From Fulvivirga kasyanovii (GTDB lineage: Bacteria; Bacteroidota; Bacteroidia; Cytophagales; Cyclobacteriaceae): 37,681 nucleotides of DNA. The DNA lies in NCBI RefSeq assembly GCF_009711405.1, contig NZ_SMLW01000656.1, forward strand, positions 1 through 37,681, read 5' to 3'. The translations under genes were made by a program, and so were the position numbers. Positions 1 through 8,037 of the stretch are shown here, one piece after another; position 1 is the stretch's first letter, and each line of letters starts with the position of its first letter. Under the pieces are notes generated by a model. It was not told the DNA's origin. It did no database searches and saw only the letters and a program-made list of their open reading frames with translations.

Positions 1-1
1 T

Positions 2-493
2 CTGAACAAACTAGATATTGACCATGATATAGTGGAGACTAACCACCATATCTATTTAAGAATACAAAGAGCCGGCAAGGTTTTTCTTATGGAATCAACC
101 GACCCTATGTACGGATTTATTGCTGACCAGAAGGAAGTGGCTGAGAGACTTAATTCTTTGGACAGTAATGCGCCGGGTGAAAATGTTGTAACAGACAAGG
201 ACGTGTATGTTTTTGAGACCCGGGTTAATGAAAGTATCGATATGTATGACCTGGCAGGTTTGCATTATTATAACGCTGCCGTAAATTCCTATAATCAGGA
301 GGATATTTCGGCTTCGGTCAATAACCTTGAGAAAGCAGTGATATTTTATTTCTCACCACGGATCAGTGAATTTGGAATGCTCGTCGCCAAAACGCTTCTA
401 CAAGTGGATCAGATACAGGATGAAGCGAAAAGGGACTATCTGAACCGGATCAATAATGTGTTAAGCGTGGAGAGGTCTTATGCTGTACGGTAA
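2..493 (+). CDS. C-terminal part of an unrecognised protein, truncated by the window edge
   Basis: The frame is open from base 2 to the TAA at 491-493, so the gene begins before the window; the GTG at 32 is only an internal codon. About 163 residues are visible. The segment beginning HIYLRIQ and continuing to LMESTDP, with a His and a downstream acidic residue, faintly resembles the His-Asp/Glu half of transglutaminase-like domains, but no catalytic Cys can be seen because the N-terminus is missing. The last 90 residues look all-helical and TPR-like (LHYYNAAVNSYNQ, then NNLEKAVIFY). The gene converges with the OmpA-like gene to its right, with only 10 bases between the stop codons. Function is not assigned; transglutaminase-like is a guess. 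Confidence 0.6.
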   Translation: MNKLDIDHDIVETNHHIYLRIQRAGKVFLMESTDPMYGFIADQKEVAERLNSLDSNAPGENVVTDKDVYVFETRVNESIDMYDLAGLHYYNAAVNSYNQEDISASVNNLEKAVIFYFSPRISEFGMLVAKTLLQVDQIQDEAKRDYLNRINNVLSVERSYAVR

Positions 494-503
494 TCACACA
501 GGC

Positions 504-1193
504 TTAGTTAGAAAGAATCCTAACCTCTACCCTTCTGTTGTTTCTTCTGGCCTCGGCATCATCTTCCCGGCTCAGGGGTTGTGAGCCTCCGAAGGCTTTG
601 GTACCTATCCTTTTTTTATCGATGCCTTTTTCTACCAGGTAATCCTTAACGGCTTCCACCCTCTTTTCAGAAAGCTTCATGTTTTGTCTGGGGTTGCCCC
701 GAAAGTCTGTATGGCCTTCCAGTTGAATGGTAATATTTTCATTGCTGTTAAGCATATCGACCAACTCATCAAGCTCCTGGTGCGACTCTTCCGAAATGTC
801 CGCTTTGCCCAGGGCAAAGATAAGTTTGTCAAGCCGGATTAGCTGGTTGATACCCGTAGGTTTCAGTTCAATTATTTTATTTCCATTGTTGGCCTGTAGT
901 TCAGAGGCTTTCAATGTTTCCGTATAAGGCGCATACCCTTCTGCGCTCACCCTCAGGGAGTAGTCTTTACCCTCTTCCATATTGAAGGAGAAAGAGCTTC
1001 CGGAGAATATTCCAATTTTGCTACCGTACGGCAGGCTTTCATACTGGATTTTCGCTTTAACAGGCTCACGCGTAGAATAGTCAATTATATCTCCTTTTAT
1101 AGGGATTATATCATTTGCATCCTGCGATTGCAGGTGCGGTGATAACGTTAACAACACCAGCATCAGCATACACATGAGTCCATTAAAGCGCAT
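504..1193 (-). CDS. Small OmpA-family peptidoglycan-binding protein with a carboxypeptidase-regulatory-like domain
   Basis: The 229-residue protein has a signal peptide (residues 1-23, ending LSPHLQSQ), a carboxypeptidase-regulatory-like beta domain (about 30-110, IIPIKGDIIDYSTREPVKAK), and an OmpA C-terminal domain (about 118-229). In the OmpA domain Asp163 (in HTDFRG) and Arg178 (in LSEKR) have the 15-residue spacing of the residues that bind diaminopimelate in OmpA. It should therefore sit in the periplasm or outer membrane and hold peptidoglycan non-covalently. There is no beta-barrel. It lies 20 bases downstream of a larger OmpA gene with which it shares both the regulatory-like and OmpA domains, so it looks like a duplicated C-terminal half of that protein. 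An unusually good ribosome binding site supports the ATG at 1193. Confidence 0.88.
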   Translation of the reverse strand: MRFNGLMCMLMLVLLTLSPHLQSQDANDIIPIKGDIIDYSTREPVKAKIQYESLPYGSKIGIFSGSSFSFNMEEGKDYSLRVSAEGYAPYTETLKASELQANNGNKIIELKPTGINQLIRLDKLIFALGKADISEESHQELDELVDMLNSNENITIQLEGHTDFRGNPRQNMKLSEKRVEAVKDYLVEKGIDKKRIGTKAFGGSQPLSREDDAEARRNNRRVEVRILSN

Positions 1194-1197
1194 AAAG

Positions 1198-1204
1198 ACC
1201 TCCT
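1198..1204 (-). promoter_or_regulatory. Strong Shine-Dalgarno site for the small OmpA-like gene
   Basis: The minus strand reads AGGAGGT, then four bases (CTTT), then the ATG at 1193. This is a near-perfect match to the anti-SD sequence. Most genes in this window have no such site, as is usual in Bacteroidota, which makes this one stand out and fixes the start. Confidence 0.7.
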
Positions 1205-1213
1205 GTTTTTATT

Positions 1214-3226
1214 TTAGTCATTCATAATTTGAAATTCTACCCTACGGTTTTTGCTTCTTCCTTCTACAGTTGTGTTGGGTGCGGTTGGTTTGGTTTCTCC
1301 AAAATACTTAACCGTCAATCTCTTTTTGTCAACGCCATTTTTAACCAGGTAATTCATTACTGCATTTGCTCTGCGTTCAGATAGTCCCATGTTATATATG
1401 CCCGGGCCTACATCATCCGTGTGGCCTGCAATGGCTATTTCCATGTTAGGTCTGTCTTTCATCAACTGTACAACCCTGTTCAGCTCTGCATGTGACTCAG
1501 ATTTTACTATAGCTTTGTCAAAGTCAAAGAAAACATTGTTCATCACCACGGTAGATTCCTTCTCGATAGGTACGAGATAAAGGTCTTTTCCTTCTACGAT
1601 GTATTCACCATCCTCTTTGAAATCCCTCAGGTCTATATTCTGACTTTCTGCTACGAAGCCTTCTGCCTCTGCCCTTATACCGTACATTTCACCGGCAGGA
1701 AGCAATATTTCATACTCACCTGTCTTAGGGTTTGACTCAGTTATACCAATTTCCTTGCCATCTGATAACCTTTCGTAAATGATCTTAGCCCCAATGGGTT
1801 GTTTGGTTTTAGAGTCAAACAGTTTACCCTTTACGGCAATTACAGGCTCAGGTTGCTTGAACACCGGCAGTGAGACCCTGAAAATATCAAGATCTTCTTC
1901 ACTCACACCCTGCGAATAGTAAGCATATTCACTATTGCCAGGTATATTGAAAAACAGGTCTTCGTATTGCGAATTAATGGTTGGGCCAAGGTTTTCAGGC
2001 TCCGACCAGTTGGTCCAGGTGTCGTCTAATCTCTTGGTAACAAATATATCGCTGCCTCCGAAGCCGCTATATCCATTGGAAGAAAAATATAATGTTTTGT
2101 CATCCGGGGCGAGGAACGGTGAAGCTTCTTCGCCCGCGGTATTTACTTTTTGAGAAAGGTTCAATGGCTCTGACCATGAGCTGTCATTTTGCATAAAGCT
2201 GACATACAGGTCACGACCCCCGTGAGAATCTTCACGCATAACCGACATAAGAAGCACTTTTCTATTATTTGCCAAAAAGAAGTTGGCTTTCTCAGAATAA
2301 TTATAATCATTTTGAATATCAAGTGCTACGGGTTTCGACCAACTTCCTCCGGCGTTGGAACTGATGGATACACCCGCAGCCATTTTTCCATTGTCCAGGT
2401 ACTGGTTGCCAAGAACCAGTAATACAGCTTTGCCGTCAGGTGTTACGGAACTCACAAAGTTGGGTCCGGCATTGTTAAGGCCTTTACCCATATTTTGGGC
2501 CAGTTTCCACTCTCCGTTTTCGTCCAGTTCAGAGTACCAGATATCTTCGGTATCCTCTACACCACCAATATTCTCAGGGTGGTTTTTTCGTGAAAAATAG
2601 AGTGTTTTACCATCAGGTGAAAGCAACGGCTTGTACTCCTTGTACTTACTGTTTACGTTTTCACTTAGTCTTTCTTTATCTACTTCGGGATTGATAAACT
2701 CAGGGATACTGATCTCGGGAATAATTGGAATATCCGAATCTGAAATAGCCACGGCATCCAGGCTATAGTACTCTGGCACGGCAGCACCATCCAACTCTAT
2801 TTTTACGGCCTTCACCTTGTAAGGTGTGTATTCAACAAAGACATTGAGCATCCTTCCTTTCAGGGGTACGGCTCTCGGGCTAAAAGTATTGACCAGATAT
2901 TCTTTGTCGTTTTCATCATAAACAAACACCTTAAAAATAGCGCTTGGGTTATACGACTCTGCAATTGCAATTTGTCGGATTTGAATAGGGTTTTCAAACC
3001 CGACTTTGATAAATTCTTTTTTGTTGGCGCGTTCGGGAGTCCATGCGTTGGGACTCTCACCTCCGGCCGGAAGCACGTTAGGTTTACCAAGAATTTGCTT
3101 GGCTGAATATTGAACAGGTGTTAGTTCCGAGGAGACATCTACAACTTCAGTAGCCCACTGTACAGTCTGAGAATAAGCGGAAATACTGATGATCATTAAA
3201 AGAACGAGGGGTAGAAATTTTTTCAT
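1214..3226 (-). CDS. Large OmpA-family protein: discoidin-like domain, PD40 propeller, regulatory-like domain, OmpA C-terminal domain
   Basis: I place the start at the ATG at 3226, not at the longer open frame to 3301, because MKKFLPLVLLMIISISAYSQ is a clear signal peptide and a candidate -7 box lies within the extension. The mature part of the 670-residue protein has a beta-sandwich like a discoidin/galactose-binding domain (about 22-180, GKPNVLP, KVGFENPIQIRQIAI), PD40/WD40-like repeats (about 190-460, e.g. LSPDGKTLYFS, LAPDDKTLYFSSNGYSGFGG), a carboxypeptidase-regulatory-like domain (about 470-570), and an OmpA domain with Asp604 and Arg619 at the peptidoglycan-binding spacing. The propeller, regulatory domain and OmpA order is that of PorE, a type IX secretion component, but PorE has TPRs in front where this has a discoidin-like fold. 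A role in outer-membrane/peptidoglycan linkage is firm; a secretion role is only a possibility. Confidence 0.88.
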   Translation of the reverse strand: MKKFLPLVLLMIISISAYSQTVQWATEVVDVSSELTPVQYSAKQILGKPNVLPAGGESPNAWTPERANKKEFIKVGFENPIQIRQIAIAESYNPSAIFKVFVYDENDKEYLVNTFSPRAVPLKGRMLNVFVEYTPYKVKAVKIELDGAAVPEYYSLDAVAISDSDIPIIPEISIPEFINPEVDKERLSENVNSKYKEYKPLLSPDGKTLYFSRKNHPENIGGVEDTEDIWYSELDENGEWKLAQNMGKGLNNAGPNFVSSVTPDGKAVLLVLGNQYLDNGKMAAGVSISSNAGGSWSKPVALDIQNDYNYSEKANFFLANNRKVLLMSVMREDSHGGRDLYVSFMQNDSSWSEPLNLSQKVNTAGEEASPFLAPDDKTLYFSSNGYSGFGGSDIFVTKRLDDTWTNWSEPENLGPTINSQYEDLFFNIPGNSEYAYYSQGVSEEDLDIFRVSLPVFKQPEPVIAVKGKLFDSKTKQPIGAKIIYERLSDGKEIGITESNPKTGEYEILLPAGEMYGIRAEAEGFVAESQNIDLRDFKEDGEYIVEGKDLYLVPIEKESTVVMNNVFFDFDKAIVKSESHAELNRVVQLMKDRPNMEIAIAGHTDDVGPGIYNMGLSERRANAVMNYLVKNGVDKKRLTVKYFGETKPTAPNTTVEGRSKNRRVEFQIMND

Positions 3227-3257
3227 AAATAGGTCGAATGGTTCAATTTTTAATTCC

Positions 3258-3265
3258 CAAAGGTA
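3258..3265 (-). promoter_or_regulatory. Candidate -7 promoter box for the OmpA-like gene pair
   Basis: The minus strand reads TACCTTTG, a full match to the Bacteroidota -7 consensus TAnnTTTG, about 32 bases before the ATG at 3226. I do not find a TTG at the expected -33 distance, so this is weak. Confidence 0.3.
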
Positions 3266-3318
3266 AACATAGTTAAATTTTTGCATTGATTCCACGTTCA
3301 AGTTATGAAATCATAATG

Positions 3319-3344
3319 TTGTAATAAGTACTAAAACATTACAA
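3319..3344. repeat. AT-rich 7-bp inverted repeat between the patatin and OmpA genes
   Basis: TTGTAAT (3319-3325) is the exact reverse complement of ATTACAA (3338-3344), with a 12-base loop. It lies upstream of the OmpA pair and downstream of the minus-strand patatin gene. No T-run follows on the minus strand, so terminator or operator function is uncertain. Confidence 0.3.
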
Positions 3345-3403
3345 GGGTGTAAAAGAGGCTTAATTATGTAAAAGTGCTAAGTATAGGAATGTAACGGCAG
3401 GGT

Positions 3404-5704
3404 CTATTCCATGGATTTGTCCTGAAACAATAAAAAACCTACATGTAGGAGGGCTCCAAATTGAGCCTGAGGATCGTCATAGTAGTTGACACTGAAGCTG
3501 ATGGGGCCTATAGGGCTATGTAATACTGTACTTGCACTACCTACAAAGTAGATATCTTCTATAACTTCGTCATACCTGGGTTGTTGATCTTCCTGCTGTT
3601 TTATAGCTTCCAGTGGCTTAAAAGCATATCCTTCAAGCCTAAAGTCGAGGTTTGGCCTGATGCTGATTACATTTCTCAGGCCTGCAGCAAGGTAGTTGTG
3701 CGCTCTGAAGTTTTCAAGAAACAGGGTACGACTATCCTGTAGAGGGTTAAAAGCAGGGGCATTGATGATAGTACTGTAGTAATTGCTAAAGAAAGGCTGG
3801 TTGGAAAGTACACCTTCGAAAAAGTACCCTGAACTGAAATTACCATTACGAAAGTATTGCTCTGCTGTGACTTTAGCCCTAAACCAGTCATGATTCTCCC
3901 GCGATCTGTCTTCTAATGCAGAGGTACTTCCCGGCTCATATTCTTCTTCAATGTTGAAGTAATCCAGACTAATATTAAATGCTTTTCCATCATTGGAATA
4001 CTGCTTTCGGTTCAGGCTGTTTCTGTTGAAACTCACCCCGGTTCTCAAGCCACGCAGATCAAAAATATCCAGCGTGTCTGCAGATGTAAAAATGGAAGTG
4101 TTGGAAAACCGGTCCGTATTGTTTATCCACGCTACGTTAACGATACCTTTATACTGGGCTCCTACAGGAAAACCAATATTAAATCCGTACTTTCTGTCGG
4201 TGCTTACCAATACGGTTGATGTATTTTCCTGCTTAAGGATGTCATCCGCATCTATAAAATCCCAATTGTTATAGGTGACATCAGCTTCCAGATAGAGTTG
4301 ATTGAAGATGGGTAAGTCAAGCCGGGATTTGACCTGGGCCGATTTGTAAAAGCTACCGGTGTAAAAATTAAGACTGTTTTTAAGTAAATAATTGTTGAAG
4401 TAATAGTACTCCAATCCTAAAAAGATCTGGCTTACGTTACGCGTTGCAATATTGCCGCCTATTTCTACATTAAAATTGTTTCTTGGTCTGCCGAAGATCT
4501 CCAATTGATAAGAATCAGTCCCGGCATTAAATGTAATATCCGGATATATAGTTCTGAAATATTTCTCTGATACCAGCCTGAAATATCCGGTCTTGACATC
4601 TTCAATATAGAGAGGCTCGCCTTTATTGAACTTGAATATCCGGCTTATATATTTTCTTTGCTTTGAGTTAAAGCCATGGAAATTGATATTGGAGAATTTT
4701 AAAGGAACATTTTTTTCGAAAAACTGATTGCGCCTTGTGGCAAGGGAGTCGCAGGAACTTCGCCGTTCTATGCTGGCTTTGATTTTATCCATTTGTCGCA
4801 TAGTGGCCACATAGCCACTGTCAATAAGCGCCTTCGCTTTACTAAAGTCAAAAGCCGTATAACCTTTGAGATCCGGCTCAACATAGACCCCTGATTCCGG
4901 TATTATTTCCGGGTCTGTTTTGTCCAGAAGCATATAAAGCAGAGAGTTGTTAAGCAGCTCCTCATCTTTTTCATAGGGGTATTCAGTAAATATTTTTGAA
5001 GAAACGTTAACACCAATAACCACATCTGGTTCAAATTCTTCTATGGCTACATCTACAGGGAAGTTGTTGTAAATTCCTCCGTCAAAAAGGTATTTACCAT
5101 CTATCCTTATGGGTCGGTAAAAAAAAGGTACGGAGAGCGTGGCCCTTAAAGCATGGCTGAGCGATCCGCTTTTAAGCACTACCTCGTTTTGAGTAAATAT
5201 ATCTGCCGCCACAATACGCGTGGGGATAAAAAGACTGTCGAAATTATAATTGGCATTGGCAGAAGGCTGGGCCAGTATTTCTACCAGGGCGAAATTCAGG
5301 GAAAGGTCGCTCGCAATGCTGGATGTAAGTGAAGCATTGAAAGTTGAATCCAGGGAAAGTTTCAGAGATAAAAAGGCAGCATTTGGTTTTTCCTTGTTGT
5401 AAAAGTAGTCATATTTCTTTTTTAATTCACCGCCCACCCACTGGCTAAGCTCCTTGCTGACCATGATCTCCTCAAGTTCGTCAGCAGAAAGACCGGCGGC
5501 ATATGACCCGGCAACAATACCACCCATAGAGGTGCCTACTACATAATCAATAGGTATATTATTCTCTTCCAGAGCCTTAATAACACCCACATGGGCGATA
5601 CCTTTTGCGCCTCCTCCGCTCAATACCAGCGCCACTTTTTGGGCATGGCTCAAAATGTTTACACTCAAAAGGCCTATAAAAAAGAGGAATTTAACCAACC
5701 ACAT
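3404..5704 (-). CDS. Patatin-like phospholipase fused to POTRA and outer-membrane beta-barrel (PlpD-like)
   Basis: The 766-residue protein (ATG at 5704; the open frame reaches a TTG at 5740, but the ATG gives a clean signal peptide ending ILSHAQ) starts with a patatin domain of about residues 23-220. It shows the oxyanion glycines SGGGAKG, the nucleophile elbow GTSMGG with Ser59, and the catalytic DGG with Asp208. A POTRA-like stretch follows at about 340-410 (NINFHGFNSKQRKYI), then a long run of alternating aromatic/polar strands to the C-terminus, as in surface-antigen barrels. This is the architecture of type Vd autotransporters (PlpD) and of Bacteroidota patatin/BamA-like proteins. Expected activity is lipid acyl hydrolysis at the outer membrane; whether the domain is displayed outside or faces the periplasm cannot be told. 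A terminator separates it from the peptidase gene upstream. Confidence 0.9.
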   Translation of the reverse strand: MWLVKFLFFIGLLSVNILSHAQKVALVLSGGGAKGIAHVGVIKALEENNIPIDYVVGTSMGGIVAGSYAAGLSADELEEIMVSKELSQWVGGELKKKYDYFYNKEKPNAAFLSLKLSLDSTFNASLTSSIASDLSLNFALVEILAQPSANANYNFDSLFIPTRIVAADIFTQNEVVLKSGSLSHALRATLSVPFFYRPIRIDGKYLFDGGIYNNFPVDVAIEEFEPDVVIGVNVSSKIFTEYPYEKDEELLNNSLLYMLLDKTDPEIIPESGVYVEPDLKGYTAFDFSKAKALIDSGYVATMRQMDKIKASIERRSSCDSLATRRNQFFEKNVPLKFSNINFHGFNSKQRKYISRIFKFNKGEPLYIEDVKTGYFRLVSEKYFRTIYPDITFNAGTDSYQLEIFGRPRNNFNVEIGGNIATRNVSQIFLGLEYYYFNNYLLKNSLNFYTGSFYKSAQVKSRLDLPIFNQLYLEADVTYNNWDFIDADDILKQENTSTVLVSTDRKYGFNIGFPVGAQYKGIVNVAWINNTDRFSNTSIFTSADTLDIFDLRGLRTGVSFNRNSLNRKQYSNDGKAFNISLDYFNIEEEYEPGSTSALEDRSRENHDWFRAKVTAEQYFRNGNFSSGYFFEGVLSNQPFFSNYYSTIINAPAFNPLQDSRTLFLENFRAHNYLAAGLRNVISIRPNLDFRLEGYAFKPLEAIKQQEDQQPRYDEVIEDIYFVGSASTVLHSPIGPISFSVNYYDDPQAQFGALLHVGFLLFQDKSME

Positions 5705-5736
5705 ACCGGTTAATAGATTTTGCGCCCTAAATGTAA

Positions 5737-5767
5737 ACAAAAAAGCAAGGCTAATATTGCCTTGCTT
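5737..5767 (-). terminator. Rho-independent terminator after the MepM-like gene
   Basis: A perfect 9-bp stem, AAGCAAGGC (5743-5751) with GCCTTGCTT (5759-5767), has a 7-base loop. On the minus strand the stem runs into TTTTTGTTT. It lies 24 bases after the stop of the M23 peptidase gene and just before the patatin gene. Confidence 0.85.
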
Positions 5768-5790
5768 ATTAATTTTATAAGAAATATCCT

Positions 5791-7083
5791 TTATTTCGTG
5801 CTTGCCAGTACCTGTTGTTTTTTCTTAAATTCAATCTGGTTAAGCTTATCCATGAGTAAATCCCTTTGTACAACGTAGGCCTCCATTTTATCTTCTTTAA
5901 CCGGCTCTGACGGCGGAAGATCTACTTCCAGGGCATCGATCTGAACACCGTTTTTCCAGAAGCGATAGCACAGGTGGTTACCCGTAGCCAAACCGGTGCT
6001 TCCAACATATCCGATGGTTTGGTTTTGTCTCACTCTTGTTCCCGGCTTTATGCCAGAAGCAATTTTGGACATGTGCAGGTATTGTGTTGTATAAGTGCTG
6101 TTATGCTTGATCTTCACGTAGTTGCCGTTGTACTTTTTGTATTCTGCAGCTACTACTATGCCATCACCAACAGATCGGATGGGAGTACCTTTCGGAGCTG
6201 CAAAGTCAGTACCTCTGTGGGCTTTCCATCTTTTCTGCACAGGATGGTACCTGTTACCTGAATATCTTGAACTTATTCTTGTAAATTCCAATGGGTATTT
6301 CAAAAGTGCTTTTCTTAGGCTTTGGCCTTTTTCATCGAAATAATCGACGCCACTGCCCTGATCAAAATGAAATGCGTAATAGTCATTGCCAAAGTGCTCA
6401 AAGTAAATGGCCTTGATATTTCCGATGCCTACAGACTCACCGTTTACCAGTTTGTCTTCATAAATAACTTTGAACTTATCGCCTTTCTGCAGCCTGAAGA
6501 AATCCAGTTGCCAGGCAAATACGTCAACGAAGTCGTTCGTTAACTGATGCGACAGGCCAAGTTCACTCATAGTTATCGACAGGTTTGATTCAATAACTCC
6601 TGAAATGCCTTTTTCTACTATTTGTACTTCCCTTTGCTTTTTCTCCACAGAGATTGAGTCACGCAGATTGAAGATTACATACTCTACGGGGTTGTGTTCA
6701 TAAACAAGCGCTTTGGCTGTTTTAAGGGAATCCTGGTCGCAAATAAGCGTGTACTTTTTGTTTGCAGCTATCTTGCGCACATCGAATACATCCCTTGAGA
6801 TGCTGGCAAGTTTGAAAATAGCTTCAGAGGAAACATTGTGTGCTGATAAAATTTCGGAAATGTTCTGATTCCTTTTAATTTTATCCTCGATCACGACCAT
6901 CGAGTCAACCACAAGGCCGTAAAGCATTTTTGGCTCTACAGGTTCAATACTTACACTTGTGGAATCAGGAGCGTTGGCAATTTCCTGTTCAACAGATTTT
7001 GATTCGTTAAGGACAGGAATTAAAAAATAGAAACCGAGAGAAATTGTGGCCAAAATGATCAGCCCAAGATACTTTTTTGACAT
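5791..7083 (-). CDS. MepM-like M23 peptidoglycan endopeptidase with HLC in place of HLH
   Basis: The 430-residue protein has an N-terminal membrane anchor (residues 5-24), a LysM/OapA-like and linker region, and a C-terminal LytM domain (about 285-385). The region LKYPLEFTRISSRYSGNRYH aligns with the E. coli MepM consensus, so the subfamily is clear. Zinc and catalytic positions are His289 and Asp293 (HRGTD), His337 (QYLHMSK) and His370, but the last zinc ligand, normally the second His of HLH, is Cys372 (GNHLCYRFWKNG). Cys can bind zinc, so the enzyme may be active or modified. Expected role: cutting peptide cross-links for cell-wall growth. It is divergent from the yeeZ-like gene; a strong hairpin ends it. 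I believe other Bacteroidota homologues share the Cys, but cannot verify this here. Confidence 0.88.
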   Translation of the reverse strand: MSKKYLGLIILATISLGFYFLIPVLNESKSVEQEIANAPDSTSVSIEPVEPKMLYGLVVDSMVVIEDKIKRNQNISEILSAHNVSSEAIFKLASISRDVFDVRKIAANKKYTLICDQDSLKTAKALVYEHNPVEYVIFNLRDSISVEKKQREVQIVEKGISGVIESNLSITMSELGLSHQLTNDFVDVFAWQLDFFRLQKGDKFKVIYEDKLVNGESVGIGNIKAIYFEHFGNDYYAFHFDQGSGVDYFDEKGQSLRKALLKYPLEFTRISSRYSGNRYHPVQKRWKAHRGTDFAAPKGTPIRSVGDGIVVAAEYKKYNGNYVKIKHNSTYTTQYLHMSKIASGIKPGTRVRQNQTIGYVGSTGLATGNHLCYRFWKNGVQIDALEVDLPPSEPVKEDKMEAYVVQRDLLMDKLNQIEFKKKQQVLASTK

Positions 7084-7218
7084 GTTGGTTTTAAGTTTAA
7101 AAAATTCGCTAACTAGCCCGCAAATAAGCGAAAACTGCGGCTAATATTAATGAATAAGTAAGAAAAATGCCAAATTTTTGTGATGTTTTAATTCATCTCT
7201 TTCAATGAAACTATTTAT

Positions 7219-8037
7219 ATGACTGATAATCAAAGAGTTAGTTCTGAAATAAAATCGATAAGTGTCATGGGTATGGGTTGGCTTGGCTTCCCCTTAGGTA
7301 AGTTTTTGGCCAAAAATTCACATCATGTAAAAGGTTCTACCACCACGGCCGCTAAAGTTAAATCCATAAATGAAGCAGGAGCCAAGGGCTACCATCTGGC
7401 CTTACCTAATCTTGACAATAGCAACAACTTTTTTGAAACCGATATTCTGATCATTTCTATACCGCCTTCGATAAAGGGTTATGACGAAGTGATTAATGCA
7501 CTGCTTAAACAGGTCATTCAGCATAACATTCCCTGGGTGATATTTGTGAGCTCTACTTCTGTATATCCCAATACTGGTGGGCTGGTAAGGGAGGAGGATG
7601 CGGAGGATATAGCTTCCGCGCATTCAGGGGTAAGGCTCCTGGAAGTGGAAAACCTCTTTAGAAATAACCCGGAGTTTGACGCCACCATTATCCGTTTCGC
7701 AGGGCTCTATGGACCAGCCAGGGAACCAGGGAGGTTCCTTGCAGGCAAAACTGATGTTAAAGGGGCAGACATACCCGTAAACCTTATCCACCTCGATGAC
7801 TGCATAGGAATAATTAACAAGGTGATTGAAAAAGAAGCCAGAGGACAGACTTTTAATGCATGTGCTCCTAACCACCCTAACCGAAAGGATTTCTACGTTA
7901 AGGCATGCAAGAGTTTGGGTCTGGAGCCGCCCCGGTTTAATGCGGAGCCGGCTCCATTTAAAATTATTGACTCGGGTAAACTCATGAATAACCTACAGTA
8001 TCAATTTATTCATGAAAATCCTATGGATGACCTTTAG
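7219..8037 (+). CDS. yeeZ: YeeZ-like atypical SDR-family NAD(P)-binding protein
   Basis: The 272-residue protein has a Rossmann start with GMGWLGFPLGKFLA (about residues 18-31). It matches E. coli YeeZ along its length: KGSTTT, VIFVSSTSVYPNTGG, RFAGLYGP with GRFLAGKT, VNLIHLDDCIGII, NACAPNHPNRKDFY, and a final FKIIDSGKL. It belongs to the extended/atypical short-chain dehydrogenases related to NAD-dependent epimerases. The usual YxxxK pair is not obvious, and the substrate is unknown in the family. It is transcribed alone and divergently from the M23 gene, with 135 bases between. Its stop overlaps the dsbD stop on the other strand by four bases (TTAG read as TAG and TAA), so no room is left for a separate terminator. 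Confidence 0.85.
   Translation: MTDNQRVSSEIKSISVMGMGWLGFPLGKFLAKNSHHVKGSTTTAAKVKSINEAGAKGYHLALPNLDNSNNFFETDILIISIPPSIKGYDEVINALLKQVIQHNIPWVIFVSSTSVYPNTGGLVREEDAEDIASAHSGVRLLEVENLFRNNPEFDATIIRFAGLYGPAREPGRFLAGKTDVKGADIPVNLIHLDDCIGIINKVIEKEARGQTFNACAPNHPNRKDFYVKACKSLGLEPPRFNAEPAPFKIIDSGKLMNNLQYQFIHENPMDDL

Noticed and set aside
2812-2825. Palindrome CACCTTGTAAGGTG, similar to the dyad in the M23/uvrA repeat and to one at 27229-27246
   Set aside because: In the OmpA gene it is explained by the codons for PYKV; the similarity is short, so I do not call a repeat family.
3227-3301. 25-residue extension of the large OmpA-like protein
   Set aside because: It would bury the signal peptide, and a candidate -7 box lies in it.
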